64,000 nt of DNA, from assembly GCF_009741925.1 (NCBI RefSeq), contig NZ_WPCC01000016.1, forward strand, positions 1-64,000. Reading direction: 5' to 3'. The DNA is from Natronomonas sp. CBA1123 (lineage in GTDB: Archaea; Halobacteriota; Halobacteria; Halobacteriales; Haloarculaceae). Position 1 is the stretch's first letter. Each line of letters starts with the position of its first letter. The translations under genes and the position numbers were made by a program. The notes below the pieces were generated by a model. The model had not been told where the DNA came from and did no database searches. It saw only the letters and a program-made list of their open reading frames with translations. Shown here piece by piece: positions 8,265 through 17,667 of this stretch.

Positions 8265-8669
8265 ATGAGCCAGTCATCGAAATCGTTTCCGAGCGACGAC
8301 ACCGACCGGTCGTCCCAGTGGGTTCGTGCAGTCGACGCCGAACCGGCGAAACAGCGGCTGCTCGATGCGCTCGACGACCGCGGCTGTCGTGCGATTCTCG
8401 ATGCGACGAGCGACGAGGTGTTGTCCGCAAACGAGGTTTCCGAAACCTGTGACCTCCCGCTGTCGACGACCTATCGGAAACTCGATTTGCTCACCGACTC
8501 CGGACTGCTCGAAGAGCGGACTCGCATCCGGCAGTCCGGGAAGCACGCGAGCGAATTCTACCGGGCAGTCGAGGACGTTCTCGTCTCCCTCGGCACCCAC
8601 GGTGGGATTTCACTGCACGTGATACACCGAGAGCATGCCGAGGAGGTCGTCCCGACCGTCCCCCGTTGA
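8265..8669 (+). CDS. winged-helix transcriptional regulator (ArsR-like)
   Basis: This 134-aa soluble protein has a compact winged helix: helices AEPAKQRLLDALDDRGCRAIL, then the recognition region LSANEVSETCDLPLSTTYRKLDLLTDSGLLEERT and a wing (IRQSGKHASEFYRAVEDV). It resembles the haloarchaeal ArsR-type/DUF7342-like regulators often found beside bat-type HTH genes. The neighbouring Cys-rich regulator and zinc ribbon suggest a joint redox or metal response. No ligand-binding domain is present apart from single cysteines at the N-terminal half. Confidence 0.75.
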   Translation: MSQSSKSFPSDDTDRSSQWVRAVDAEPAKQRLLDALDDRGCRAILDATSDEVLSANEVSETCDLPLSTTYRKLDLLTDSGLLEERTRIRQSGKHASEFYRAVEDVLVSLGTHGGISLHVIHREHAEEVVPTVPR

Positions 8670-8761
8670 GGTCGGCAACGTGTCCAGCCCGCCGTAGTGA
8701 GCACCTTACCAGTCATCCGGAGTCGCGAGACTTATACTGCACCCAATCATGAACCCCAACA

Positions 8762-9013
8762 ATGGACTGTACGAATTTTACTGAGGGGAACGTGATTTCA
8801 CTCGAAGACCGCCTCCCCAGTGAAGCCGTAGTGAACGCGGTCGCCGATGTGGAGGATTCGGACGCGACGGACCTGCCGCCGCTGTACGGCGCCATCGACA
8901 CCGATGCGTTGGACGCCATCTTCGCCGGGAACGCCGCCGCGAGCGTCACGTTCGAGTACCACGGATACACGGTCACCGTCGAGGATAACGAAGTCGTCTT
9001 CGTCCAACAGTAA
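8762..9013 (+). CDS. HalOD1 output domain protein
   Basis: The 83-aa protein matches the halobacterial output domain 1: SEAVVNAVADVEDSDATDLPPLY, then AIDTDALDAIFAG, then a beta hairpin FEYHGYTVTVEDNEVVFV. In larger proteins this domain lies downstream of receiver or PAS domains; here it stands alone, so it may work with a partner in signal output. The TATA-like ACTTATACT near 8729-8737 supports this short leader start. Confidence 0.8.
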   Translation: MDCTNFTEGNVISLEDRLPSEAVVNAVADVEDSDATDLPPLYGAIDTDALDAIFAGNAAASVTFEYHGYTVTVEDNEVVFVQQ

Positions 9014-9100
9014 ACGAACGTTCGTCTCAGCACGCCGGACTGATTCTTATTCGATGAGAAACGGGGAGAGGGGTTTCCCCGCGCCGGCCGAAGCGAGACC

Positions 9101-9520
9101 ATGTACGAGAGAATCCTCGTCGGAACCGACGGTAGCGAAGCAGCGAACCGCGCGATAGCCCACGCGCTCGAGCAGGCGGAGCGCCACGACGCCACGCTTC
9201 ACGGTATCTTCGTCGTGGACACGTCTCGCTACGACGAGCCGGCACTGAGCAGCGAGGAGTTGGTGACCGACGACATCGAGGACGTGGGCCGGGAGTACCT
9301 CGAAGCAATCGAACAGCGGGCGCGCGACCTCGACATCGAGTTCGTCCGACGGTCTTGCCACGGGCGGCCACACGAGGAGATTATCAGTTACGCCGACGAC
9401 ATCGACGCCGACCTGATAGTGCTGGGGTATCAGGGCCAATCACACACCCAAACCGACACCATCGGAAGCGTGACCGAGCGCGTGGTTCGAAGCGGCGTTC
9501 GCCCCACGTTCGTCGCCTGA
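9101..9520 (+). CDS. universal stress protein, UspA family
   Basis: The 139-aa single Usp domain starts with the nucleotide-facing beta strand (MYERILVGTDGSEAANRAI) and ends with the ATP-binding signature: LIVLGYQG, then GSVTERVVRSGVRP. The conserved Asp (GTDGS) and the Gly-Ser of the G-x2-G-x9-G-S/T pattern are present in slightly altered form, so ATP binding is plausible. It is separated from HalOD1 by 87 nt on the same strand. Confidence 0.88.
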   Translation: MYERILVGTDGSEAANRAIAHALEQAERHDATLHGIFVVDTSRYDEPALSSEELVTDDIEDVGREYLEAIEQRARDLDIEFVRRSCHGRPHEEIISYADDIDADLIVLGYQGQSHTQTDTIGSVTERVVRSGVRPTFVA

Positions 9521-9783
9521 AGAAGACCCCTGCTGCCGTTTCGACCGAACGCAACTGCTCGACGGTCCGGAAACGGTGGCGAAGGCAGGGACCTGCCATA
9601 TCGAGATTTCCTGCCCCCGCCTACGAAACACCCACCAGCAAACGAAAATAGCACTATCGCCGGACATTGCCCGTGTTTTATTTCTGCGGCCGTCCCGTGG
9701 TGCTCGCCGGCGACACATTGCGGCGGCCGGGAAAAACGGGCCGACGAAACGTTTTTTCGCCCCCGCTGGGACTCGAATATCGT
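9521..9783. other. non-coding gap before the membrane-protein module
   Basis: This 263-nt gap has no supported gene. A TTTTATTT run at 9674-9681 is TATA-like but lies about 100 nt before the next ATG. CGAAACGTTTTTTCG near 9746-9760 resembles a degenerate form of the palindrome found upstream of the uspA gene at 40584. It may be the control region of the following pair. Confidence 0.35.
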
Positions 9784-11799
9784 ATGGGGGGCGACTCCGA
9801 ATCCGACGGAAGCGACGAGGATAGCGAGGTGTCTCGACGGGTCGTCGTCGGAACCGGCCGTGGACTCGACAAGCGCGACCGCTTCGAGACGCGAAAGCAC
9901 GTCAGCACGGACTGGGACTTACAGAAACTCTCGTTGCTCGGTCCGATTCTGTGGAGCGTCGTTTTGGTGGTGTTCATCGCCGGAACGGTCTGGTACGTCG
10001 TCTTCTCCGCCGGCGGCTACCTCGATTTGCTTCTCGGATTGCTCGGTGACCTCGCGTCGTTCCGGCTTCCGGAAATAAACGCCTTCGCTCGGTCTCGAAG
10101 CCTCGAAGTCGTCTCCGTACTCGCGGTGACCGCGTGGATCGCACCCCGCGTCGTCGCCGTGGTGCGTGAGGAGGTCGCGAGCATCCGCGACAAGGCGCTG
10201 GCCGGACTGTATCAGGTCCGCCACCTCGGCGTCCTGTTGGACATCGACACGTGGTCGAACCACAACTACTGGCACCCGTTCACGTCGCATCTCTCCGACC
10301 GCGACCCGCTCGTGATGTTGGCGAACGCCGACCTCGACGCGACGGTCAGCGGCGTCTTCACCGACGTGCCGTACTACCGGAACGTGTTCGTCGACAGCGT
10401 GTACGTCACGTTCGATTCGCTGCCGGACCGAGCGACGCGACTGGAGTTGGGCTGGTTCGACTGGCGACTCGCCTACCCACGGCGATACGTCCTCGGAGCG
10501 GCCGTCCTGTTGCTCGTCATCACGCGGTTTCCGACGACAATCGGTGTCGTTCCGGCCCTTCCGTCGGTGCCGTGGTCGACGCTGGAGTTGGGCGCGCTCT
10601 ACGGTCTCTCCGGCTACATCGTCGTGACGGCTTTCACCGACTACGTCGGCTTCCGGCGGCGGTTCTTCGGCAACTCCGCCGGTTTCTCGGAGTACGGTCT
10701 CCTCCAGAGCACCGAAAAGTCGACGCTGTTCGAAGACGAGGCGAAGACGGTCGACCGACTCGGCAACTCACTGGCCGGCTACGGACTGTTCTACGTCAGC
10801 GAGTTCCTCTGGAGCGTCGTCGGCCGCGACCGTTCCTATCGCGTCGAGAACGCCGTCGAAGCCGACGAGGACAACCGAGAAATCGCCGCCGAGGCGGGAA
10901 CGGAACTGCTGGAACGTGCGATACCGGCGCCGACCACCGCCGAGACGGGAGACGGCGACAACGACAAACCAATCGAGATGCACCTGGAGGGCGTCGACTA
11001 CCTCCGACAGGATATCCACCGCCGACGACTGCTCGAACGCGTCCCGGCCGTCGGCAAGCGCTACGGTCGCTCGGTCGGCGAGGGCAACGACCGGGGGTTG
11101 GACCACGCCGGCGCGAAACGCGGCGTCAGACTGCCGGTGAAGCGGTTCGTCAGCGTTCCGCACCCGTTCTTCGCCGACTACAACCTCGAAACCGACGACG
11201 AATTCCCGTTTTACTTCGACCGGACCTGGGACGAAGACGAGACCCACTACCTGCTGTTGGGCGGTGCCGAACATCAGGAAGCACTCGTGAAGTTCATCCA
11301 GTACCTCCGCTCGCCCGACGGGGCCGGCTTCGAGAACGTCGACCTCATCGAGAACGCCTTCACCGACGAGGACGACCTCCAGTTCGTCTCGGAGTACTTC
11401 GTCTCCTCCGTGTTGCGCGGCGACGACGACTTCCGCGGGTCCCGCGACGAAGACGGGAAGGTGTTTCTCGTGTTGCGACACCGCATCGACGACGACCGAA
11501 CCGTCCACGTTGTCTACGGCATGGGCGCCCTCGAGAGCAAGATGGCGTTTCTGTTCTGGCTGGACTCCTTCCCGGAGGCCCCCTACGACGACGACGTACT
11601 GTACCGAGTTCGATACCGGGACGACGTCGACGACGTGGGTCGACTGTACGCCGACCCTTCGTGGCTGAACGACCCTGAAAAATCGGTCACCTTCGACTGG
11701 CAGACCGACACCGAGACGGCCGTCGTCGAGGGCGGAGAATCGACGCTCGACTGCCGACAGGTAGACGTGGAGGTGCGATTCGAAGATGGCGATGAATGA
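9784..11799 (+). CDS. unrecognised 671-aa membrane protein
   Basis: The ATG at 9784 starts MGGDSESDGS. A charged cytoplasmic N-terminus is followed by a hydrophobic helix pair (GPILWSVVLVVFIAGTVW; LEVVSVLAVTAWIAPRVV), a soluble loop with aromatic and His residues (WSNHNYWHPFTSHL), another pair of membrane segments (YVLGAAVLLLVITRF; LYGLSGYIVVTAF), and a soluble C-terminal region of about 350 aa rich in HYLLLGGAEHQE and VVYGMGALESKMAF motifs. I do not recognise the family. The C-terminal portion resembles an alpha/beta domain with Gly-rich loops and could bind a nucleotide-like ligand, but that is a guess. The stop overlaps the start of the following gene by 14 nt, so the two proteins are probably made together. 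Confidence 0.7.
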   Translation: MGGDSESDGSDEDSEVSRRVVVGTGRGLDKRDRFETRKHVSTDWDLQKLSLLGPILWSVVLVVFIAGTVWYVVFSAGGYLDLLLGLLGDLASFRLPEINAFARSRSLEVVSVLAVTAWIAPRVVAVVREEVASIRDKALAGLYQVRHLGVLLDIDTWSNHNYWHPFTSHLSDRDPLVMLANADLDATVSGVFTDVPYYRNVFVDSVYVTFDSLPDRATRLELGWFDWRLAYPRRYVLGAAVLLLVITRFPTTIGVVPALPSVPWSTLELGALYGLSGYIVVTAFTDYVGFRRRFFGNSAGFSEYGLLQSTEKSTLFEDEAKTVDRLGNSLAGYGLFYVSEFLWSVVGRDRSYRVENAVEADEDNREIAAEAGTELLERAIPAPTTAETGDGDNDKPIEMHLEGVDYLRQDIHRRRLLERVPAVGKRYGRSVGEGNDRGLDHAGAKRGVRLPVKRFVSVPHPFFADYNLETDDEFPFYFDRTWDEDETHYLLLGGAEHQEALVKFIQYLRSPDGAGFENVDLIENAFTDEDDLQFVSEYFVSSVLRGDDDFRGSRDEDGKVFLVLRHRIDDDRTVHVVYGMGALESKMAFLFWLDSFPEAPYDDDVLYRVRYRDDVDDVGRLYADPSWLNDPEKSVTFDWQTDTETAVVEGGESTLDCRQVDVEVRFEDGDE

Positions 11800-12589
11800 T
11801 TACATCCCGTCGGCGTACGACGACCGCGTGTTCTTCTACGCGAACAGAATCGTCCACGACGCGGCTACTGGCGAGTGGGACGTACACGTCGACCCGGAGA
11901 ACTGTCTCGTCGCTCTGAACGACGCGGCGAACGAGCGGCTCGGGACGGCGTTTCCGACCGTCGAAACCCTCGTCGACGAACCGGTCGAGCGTCGCGTTGC
12001 GGGCGACCGCGAAATATACGAAGGGCGACTGCTGTTGGGGGCGGGCGTGATTCCGATGGTCGGCGACGACCTCGTGCTCATCTTCAGGGACGCCGACGCG
12101 CCGGCGGACCCGCTCCGGTGGACCGCGGCCGACGGCCGCGTCGACGCCACGCCCACGCGGACGGCCTTCGAGGAGTTCCACGAGGAGTTGCTGGTGTTCC
12201 GGGAAGGGACGCCGGTGTACGTCGACGTACCGGGGGCACCGTCGTTGCGCGACACGTACACCGAGGCGCTCCGCGAGAACGGCTACGAGGTTCCGGACCC
12301 ACTCCCGACCGTCGCGGGGACGGTGCCAGAGCGCTACCGCGAGTCGTTCGAAACCGTCCGGACCCACTTCGGCGAGGAACAGACGAGTGGCTCGTTTTTC
12401 GTCGATTGGTACCCCGAGACGGGCACCCTCGGTGCGGCCACAGTCGTCGCAATCGAGGGGTCGGACCTCACCTTCGCCGACGGGGAGTTCGACCGCTGTG
12501 TCGAGCGGTTCCCTCTGGAGGTGGCCGCCGACCGCCCAGCGGGGATGTACGTGGGAACCGTCGCGAGGTTTCTCGACTACGCTATCTGA
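11786..12589 (+). CDS. degenerate Nudix-like protein, coupled partner
   Basis: The 267-aa soluble protein has a central segment that reads like a Nudix fold: strand LLLGAGVIPMVGDDLVLIFRD, then W-x4-G-R-V-D ... TAFEEFHEELLVF. This matches W-x-x-P-G-G-x-V-E ... A-x-x-R-E-F-x-E-E-L, but the leading PGG is AADG, the box is two residues short, and the Arg before the Glu pair is replaced. The EE pair is kept. It may bind, rather than cleave, a nucleotide derivative. Its start lies within the end of the 671-aa membrane protein gene (translational coupling), implying a complex. A second ATG, 6 nt in (MNDYIPS), is also possible. Confidence 0.65.
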   Translation: MAMNDYIPSAYDDRVFFYANRIVHDAATGEWDVHVDPENCLVALNDAANERLGTAFPTVETLVDEPVERRVAGDREIYEGRLLLGAGVIPMVGDDLVLIFRDADAPADPLRWTAADGRVDATPTRTAFEEFHEELLVFREGTPVYVDVPGAPSLRDTYTEALRENGYEVPDPLPTVAGTVPERYRESFETVRTHFGEEQTSGSFFVDWYPETGTLGAATVVAIEGSDLTFADGEFDRCVERFPLEVAADRPAGMYVGTVARFLDYAI

Positions 12590-12628
12590 CGTCACAGGGC
12601 AGAATCGAAACGCTACACCGTCGCCGAA

Positions 12629-12637
12629 TTTATATTA
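12629..12637 (+). promoter_or_regulatory. TATA box of the AI-2E permease gene
   Basis: TTTATATTA lies about 26 nt before the ATG at 12659, the spacing expected for a leaderless haloarchaeal transcript. Confidence 0.6.
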
Positions 12638-12658
12638 GTCGGGAGAAACTGCCGAATT

Positions 12659-13768
12659 ATGGACGAGAAGCGCGCAGTGGTCGCCCTCTTCGGTGTTGCC
12701 GTGGCCGCAGTCATCGCCTACGTCGCCTACCGGTTCATCGCCGCACTGACCGTGGCCGTCTTCCTGTATTACTCGACGCGTGGCTTCTACAAGGCACTCA
12801 CCCGGCTTCGACTCCCGAAGCGAATTCGTGCCGTCACGGCCATCTCGGTGATTGCGTTGCCGCTCATACTGCTCATCAGCTACACGGTCGTGTTACTCGT
12901 GACCGAGCTCCAGACGTTCATCAATCAGTCCGCACTCATCGAGTCGACGGCGAGCAACGTCTCGTGGCTGCAGGGGTTGGAGGACCCGCCGGAACTCACA
13001 CCGAGTGGGTTGTACGAAGCGTACCAGAACGGCCAATTCGACACTATCATTGACTTTCTCTCCGACAACGCCTCCTTCCTGACCAGCGCCATCTCCGGGT
13101 TCTTCCTCAACCTCCTCATCGTCATCATCGTCACCTACTACCTGCTCATCGACGGCTCGAAGATTCACTCGTGGCTGTTGCGCTTCGACGACGACGCCAT
13201 CGTCCGTGCGTTCCTCGAAGACGCTGACGCGGAGTTGGAGGCCGTCCTCTTCGGGAACTTGCTCAACGTCATCGCCATCTCGATTATCGCCATCGCCTCC
13301 TATCTCGCGTACAACGCCGTCGTTCCGGCCGCCGTCGAGGTTCCCTACCCCGCCCTCGCCGGCGCTCTGACCGGTATCGCGAGTCTCATCCCCGTCGTCG
13401 GGATGAAAATCGTTTATATCCCGCTGGCTGCGGCGACGGCGCTGCCGACTGTACTCGGCGGCGGTGACATCTCGTTGCTCGTGTACACCGCCGGGTTCCT
13501 CGTCGTCGCGCTCGTCGTCGTCGACACCATCCCCGACCTGGTGCTCCGGCCGTTTTTGAGCGGCGAGAAGACCCACGTCGGCCTGCTGATGCTCGCGTAC
13601 ATCCTCGGGCCGGTCGTCTTCGGGTTCTACGGCCTGTTCTTCGCCCCGATACTGCTCGTGTTGGGGCTGACGTTCTCCGACATCGCGCTCCCGCGACTCC
13701 TCGGCGCAGAACCACAGGACGACGGCCTCCCGGACGAACAGACCATCCTCGACGAGTTCCGGACCTGA
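12659..13768 (+). CDS. AI-2E family transporter (PerM-like permease)
   Basis: The 369-aa integral membrane protein has two N-terminal helices (residues about 8-40), helix 3 (VTAISVIALPLILLI), a soluble extracytoplasmic insert of about 100 aa (IESTASNVSWLQGLEDPPEL ... DNASFL), then five C-terminal helices with the family motifs GIASLIPVVGMKIVYIP and FYGLFFAPILLVLG. The family includes quorum-signal (AI-2) exporters and Na+/H+ antiporters, so substrate is uncertain. The gene has its own TATA box and is monocistronic, with 137 nt to the next start. Confidence 0.88.
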   Translation: MDEKRAVVALFGVAVAAVIAYVAYRFIAALTVAVFLYYSTRGFYKALTRLRLPKRIRAVTAISVIALPLILLISYTVVLLVTELQTFINQSALIESTASNVSWLQGLEDPPELTPSGLYEAYQNGQFDTIIDFLSDNASFLTSAISGFFLNLLIVIIVTYYLLIDGSKIHSWLLRFDDDAIVRAFLEDADAELEAVLFGNLLNVIAISIIAIASYLAYNAVVPAAVEVPYPALAGALTGIASLIPVVGMKIVYIPLAAATALPTVLGGGDISLLVYTAGFLVVALVVVDTIPDLVLRPFLSGEKTHVGLLMLAYILGPVVFGFYGLFFAPILLVLGLTFSDIALPRLLGAEPQDDGLPDEQTILDEFRT

Positions 13769-13905
13769 GAGCTGAGTACCGGTCAAAATCTTGTGGATTA
13801 TAAGTCGGCCTCGCGTGGTGACGAACAACTCTGGACCGACTCGGTTCTCGCGGCGGGTGTCGAATCCCCGCTCGGCCGTGGACGGGTCGGCAGCACTCAC
13901 AAAGC

Positions 13906-15291
13906 ATGAAACGACAATCTCTCGGTGCGATTGCGGCGGCCGTCTTCCTGACCGTCCCGTGGCTCACCATCTGGCTGTTCACGACGGTTCTCCCGAGGGT
14001 CGCCGCGCTGGTGGGTGTCCAATACACCCCGCCAGCCGTCCTGACGAACCTCCCGACGCTCGCGATAGTCGGTATCAGCGGACTGTCAGTACTCGGTGCG
14101 GCGTTCCTGTTGGCGTGGGGCGCCGAAACCGCCGAGAAAGACGTTCCGCGTGCCTTCGCAATCGCCGTGTTGGCGGTCCTCGCTGTGGCCCCGGAGTACG
14201 CCGTCGACGCGCTGTACGCCTGGAACGCCGGGCAGTTCGCGGGTACACCTCGTGGTATCGAAGCCGGTAACCTCGCCGTCGCGAACATGACCGGCGCGAA
14301 TCGCATCCTCATCGGCATCGGGTGGGCCGGTATCGTCCTGTTCAGCGTCTATCGGAGCGGGTCGACGGCCGACCCCGCAATCGAGTCACGGCCGGGATTT
14401 CTGGCCGACACCGTCCAACTCGACCGTGACCTCAGCCTCGACGTAGTGTTCCTGCTCGCGGCGACGATGTGGGCGTTTCTGGTTCCGGTCAACGGCGGCA
14501 TCGACATCCTCGATATGGTCGTCCTCGTCGGACTGTACGTCGCCTACATCGCAATCATCATCCGAGGCGACGTCGACCCAGAAGAGGAACACGTCGGCGT
14601 CCCACAGTACCTCCAGTCGTATCCGAAACCGAAACGCGTCGCGACCGTCGTCTCGTTGTTCGCCTACTCCGGATTGATGATATTCACGGCCGTCGAGCCG
14701 TTCGCCCACGGTCTCGAAGCGCTCGGCACCGAAATCGGCATCCCCTCGTTCTTCATGATTCAGTGGATTGCGCCGCTGGCCTCCGAATCACCCGAACTCA
14801 TCGTCGTCGCCTACCTCGTGAACAAGGCCCGTTCGACGGCAGGGTTCAACGCACTCATCTCCTCGAAACTCAACCAGTGGACGCTGCTCATCGGAACGCT
14901 CGTCGTCGTCTACTCCCTCGGCCTCGGCCAGTACGGCCCCCTAATGTTCGACCAGAAGCAGGCCGGCGAAATCTGGCTGACGGCCGCCCAGTCGTTCTTC
15001 GCTATCGCCCTGCTCATCAACTTCGAACTCTCGGTCCGGGAGGCACTGGCGCTTCTGTTCCTGTTCAGTTCGCAGGTGCTTCTGGAGTTCTCACTGATAC
15101 GCGGGTACGTCGAACTCCCGGTGACCGACTACGAACTCCTCCTCGGGTTCAGCGTCGTGTACATCGTCCTCGGGGTTGGCCTGTTCGTCTATCGAAGGGA
15201 GCAGTTCCAGTACCTCCTTCGGCGGACGGCCAGGACGGTCAGCGACGCCATCTCCAGTACCGAGACGCGGCCGAAAAGCGCCGACGACTGA
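13906..15291 (+). CDS. CaCA-type sodium/calcium exchanger family protein
   Basis: The 461-aa polytopic protein has two inverted membrane repeats, each with the acidic cation-binding core of the CaCA superfamily: VAPEYAVDAL near residue 95 and LASESPELIVV near residue 290, the second followed by NALISSKLNQWTLLIGT. A cytoplasmic charged linker (residues about 210-250) joins the halves. It should exchange Na+ or H+ for Ca2+ or another cation across the membrane. The stop is directly adjacent to the convergent stop of the zinc-finger gene at 15292. Confidence 0.85.
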   Translation: MKRQSLGAIAAAVFLTVPWLTIWLFTTVLPRVAALVGVQYTPPAVLTNLPTLAIVGISGLSVLGAAFLLAWGAETAEKDVPRAFAIAVLAVLAVAPEYAVDALYAWNAGQFAGTPRGIEAGNLAVANMTGANRILIGIGWAGIVLFSVYRSGSTADPAIESRPGFLADTVQLDRDLSLDVVFLLAATMWAFLVPVNGGIDILDMVVLVGLYVAYIAIIIRGDVDPEEEHVGVPQYLQSYPKPKRVATVVSLFAYSGLMIFTAVEPFAHGLEALGTEIGIPSFFMIQWIAPLASESPELIVVAYLVNKARSTAGFNALISSKLNQWTLLIGTLVVVYSLGLGQYGPLMFDQKQAGEIWLTAAQSFFAIALLINFELSVREALALLFLFSSQVLLEFSLIRGYVELPVTDYELLLGFSVVYIVLGVGLFVYRREQFQYLLRRTARTVSDAISSTETRPKSADD

Positions 15292-15426
15292 CTACTGGAT
15301 GTAGGAGGGACCCTCGGCGTCGCAGTTGGCCTCGTGTTGCTTCGCGTCGGATTGGTCGTCGAACAGCAAGCCGCACTCCTCACACTCGTACCACGTCGAC
15401 CCGTCCCGTTGTGTGGTCGCGACCAT
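15292..15426 (-). CDS. small zinc-finger protein (DUF7128-like)
   Basis: The 44-aa protein starts [10 protein letters not shown] and has a C2HC/C2H2-like finger: [24 protein letters not shown], i.e. C-x2-C-x12-H-x3-C. It closely resembles a conserved haloarchaeal 44-aa protein ending in SYIQ, as here. Such small zinc-finger proteins often influence stress or biofilm phenotypes. A large antisense open frame across the adjacent ATPase gene shares this end; only the last 44 codons are real. Confidence 0.8.
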   Translation of the reverse strand: MVATTQRDGSTWYECEECGLLFDDQSDAKQHEANCDAEGPSYIQ

Positions 15427-15513
15427 ACCAGACAATGTGCCGTGGTAACGTATAGTCGTTTCTCCGAGCGGGGCCAGCGGAACGATAAAGCCGCCGGCGG
15501 CCCCACGTCGGGT

Positions 15514-17643
15514 ATGGACAGGCGGGTGACGCTGACTGTAAAAGGGGCCGAGAAACGGGATGCGGGGCGCGGCGTCGCCCGGCTTCCCGAATCGGCCCGA
15601 CGAGCCCTCGGCGTTCTCAGCGGCGACACCGTCGTCATCGACGGAGAGCGCCCCACGGTCTCGAAAGTGTGGCCCGCAAGCGGTGACGACGGCGTCGTTC
15701 GCATCGACGCCGACACCCGAGCGAACGCCGGCGTGAACATTGGCGAGACCGTGACCGTCCGGCCGGTTTCCGTCGCCGAAGCCAATCGAGTGGTCGTCGA
15801 ACTTCCCGTCTCCGTCGACGACGAACTGCTCGATGCCGTCGCAACGGACCTCCGTGACCGCCCCCTCCAGACCGGCGAACAGGTCCGCCTCGAACGGCCC
15901 GGCGTCCGGGCGACCGTCGTCGAGACGACGCCCGACGGCACAGTAAGGGTCACCGACCGGACGAACGTCCGCGTTCGGGAGGCTCCCGAGAGGGCCGACG
16001 TAGACCGAACGCCCACCGCGGACGACGCGGGTGGAACCGACGGCGAACTCGCGCCGACGCCCGAACCGACCTCCGAGGCCACCTACGAGGACATCGGCGG
16101 ACTCGACGACGAACTCGAGCAGGTTCGGGAGATGATAGAACTCCCCCTCTCGGAACCGGAACTGTTCCGAAAACTCGGCATCGACCCGCCCTCCGGCGTC
16201 CTGTTGTACGGCCCGCCCGGCACCGGCAAGACCCTCATCGCCAAAGCGGTCGCCAACGAAGTCGACGCCCACTTCGAGGTCATCGACGGCCCCGAAATCG
16301 TCTCGAAGTACAAGGGTGAAAGCGAAGAGAAACTCAGAGAGACGTTCGAACGTGCCGTCGAGAACTCCCCCGCCGTCGTCTTCATCGACGAAATCGACTC
16401 CATCGCCGGGACTCGCGACGACGACGCCGACATGGAGAACCGCGTCGTCGCCCAACTGTTGACGCTGATGGACGGCCTCGATTCCCGCGGACAGGTCATC
16501 GTCATCGGTGCGACGAACCGCGTCGACGTAATCGACCCCGCGTTGCGCCGGGGCGGCCGCTTCGACCGCGAAATCGAAATCGGCGCCCCCGACGAGACCG
16601 GCCGCCGGGAGATACTCGACGTCCACGCCCGGGGGATGCCGCTCGCCGACGACGTCGACCTCGATTATCTGGCCTCCCGCACCCACGGCTTCGTCGGCGC
16701 CGACATCCACTCGCTCGTCACCGAGGCCGCGATGCGTGCACTCAGGGACCGCGAGGAGCGCGAGGACCTCCTCGTCACCGCCTCGGACTTCGAGGCCGCC
16801 CTCGCCGCCGTCGACCCCTCCGCGATGCGGGAGTACGTCGCAGAGACGCCACACGTAACCTTCGAGGACGTGGGCGGCCTCACGGAGGCCAAACAGGTGC
16901 TCACCGAGGCCGTCGAGTGGCCGCTGTCCTACGGTGCGCTGTTCGAGGCGACCAACACCGACCCGCCGTCGGGCGTCCTCCTGTACGGCCCGCCCGGTAC
17001 CGGCAAGACGCTTCTCGCCCGCGCCCTCGCCGGCGAGAGCGACGTGAACTTCGTCAGCGTCGCCGGTCCCGAACTCATCGACAAGTACGTCGGCGAAAGC
17101 GAGAAGGCCGTCCGAGAGGTGTTCGACCGCGCCCGGCAGGCCGCCCCGTCGATAATCTTCTTCGACGAAATCGACGCCGTCGCGGGCGTCCGCGGTGATT
17201 CCAGCGACGCCGCCGAACGCGTCGTCTCCCAACTGCTGACGGAGTTGGACGGTCTCACCGACAACCCCAACGTCGTCGTCATCGCGGCGACGAACCGCCG
17301 GGAGGCACTCGACCCCGCGCTGTTGCGGCCCGGGCGCCTCGAAGCCCACGTCGAGGTTCCGGACCCCGACGAGGCCGCCCGCCGAGAGATTCTGGCCGTC
17401 CACGCCCGCGGGAAGCCGCTCGTCGACGATGTCGACCTCGACGAACTCGCCGCCGACACGGAAGGATTCTCCGGCGCGCAACTGGAGGCACTGCTCCGTG
17501 AGGCCTCGATGCGAGCGATTCGGGAATTGGCGACCGACCTCGGACCCGAGGAAGCGACCGAACGGGCCGAGGAAATCGAGATTCGCGAAGAACACGTCGC
17601 GGCGGCTCTAGAGTCGATTCGACGTTCCGAACGCGGTGGCTGA
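15514..17643 (+). CDS. AAA+ ATPase, Cdc48/VAT family
   Basis: The 709-aa protein has an N-terminal double-psi beta-barrel (residues 1-180: [21 protein letters not shown]), then two tandem AAA modules. Module 1: Walker A GPPGTGKT at about 232, Walker B VFIDEID, and second region of homology [17 protein letters not shown]. Module 2: Walker A GPPGTGKT at about 491, Walker [25 protein letters not shown]. Both have pore-loop and arginine-finger regions. It is a hexameric unfoldase that extracts and unfolds proteins for the proteasome. No C-terminal HbYX tail is present (it ends ERSERGG). The ATG at 15514 was chosen because family similarity starts at [11 protein letters not shown]. Confidence 0.95.
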   Translation: MDRRVTLTVKGAEKRDAGRGVARLPESARRALGVLSGDTVVIDGERPTVSKVWPASGDDGVVRIDADTRANAGVNIGETVTVRPVSVAEANRVVVELPVSVDDELLDAVATDLRDRPLQTGEQVRLERPGVRATVVETTPDGTVRVTDRTNVRVREAPERADVDRTPTADDAGGTDGELAPTPEPTSEATYEDIGGLDDELEQVREMIELPLSEPELFRKLGIDPPSGVLLYGPPGTGKTLIAKAVANEVDAHFEVIDGPEIVSKYKGESEEKLRETFERAVENSPAVVFIDEIDSIAGTRDDDADMENRVVAQLLTLMDGLDSRGQVIVIGATNRVDVIDPALRRGGRFDREIEIGAPDETGRREILDVHARGMPLADDVDLDYLASRTHGFVGADIHSLVTEAAMRALRDREEREDLLVTASDFEAALAAVDPSAMREYVAETPHVTFEDVGGLTEAKQVLTEAVEWPLSYGALFEATNTDPPSGVLLYGPPGTGKTLLARALAGESDVNFVSVAGPELIDKYVGESEKAVREVFDRARQAAPSIIFFDEIDAVAGVRGDSSDAAERVVSQLLTELDGLTDNPNVVVIAATNRREALDPALLRPGRLEAHVEVPDPDEAARREILAVHARGKPLVDDVDLDELAADTEGFSGAQLEALLREASMRAIRELATDLGPEEATERAEEIEIREEHVAAALESIRRSERGG

Positions 17644-17667
17644 GACTGCCGTCTCGACCGACGCCGG

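Noticed and set aside
10251-11678. 475-codon Arg-rich frame inside the membrane-protein gene
   Set aside because: Typical +1 shadow in high-G+C DNA; no hydrophobic pattern or motif.
15427-17595. Long minus-strand open frame (over 700 codons) opposite the Cdc48 ATPase gene
   Set aside because: It is an antisense shadow of a gene with strong G/C third positions; the translation is compositionally odd and has no domain. Only its last 44 codons form a real zinc-finger gene.
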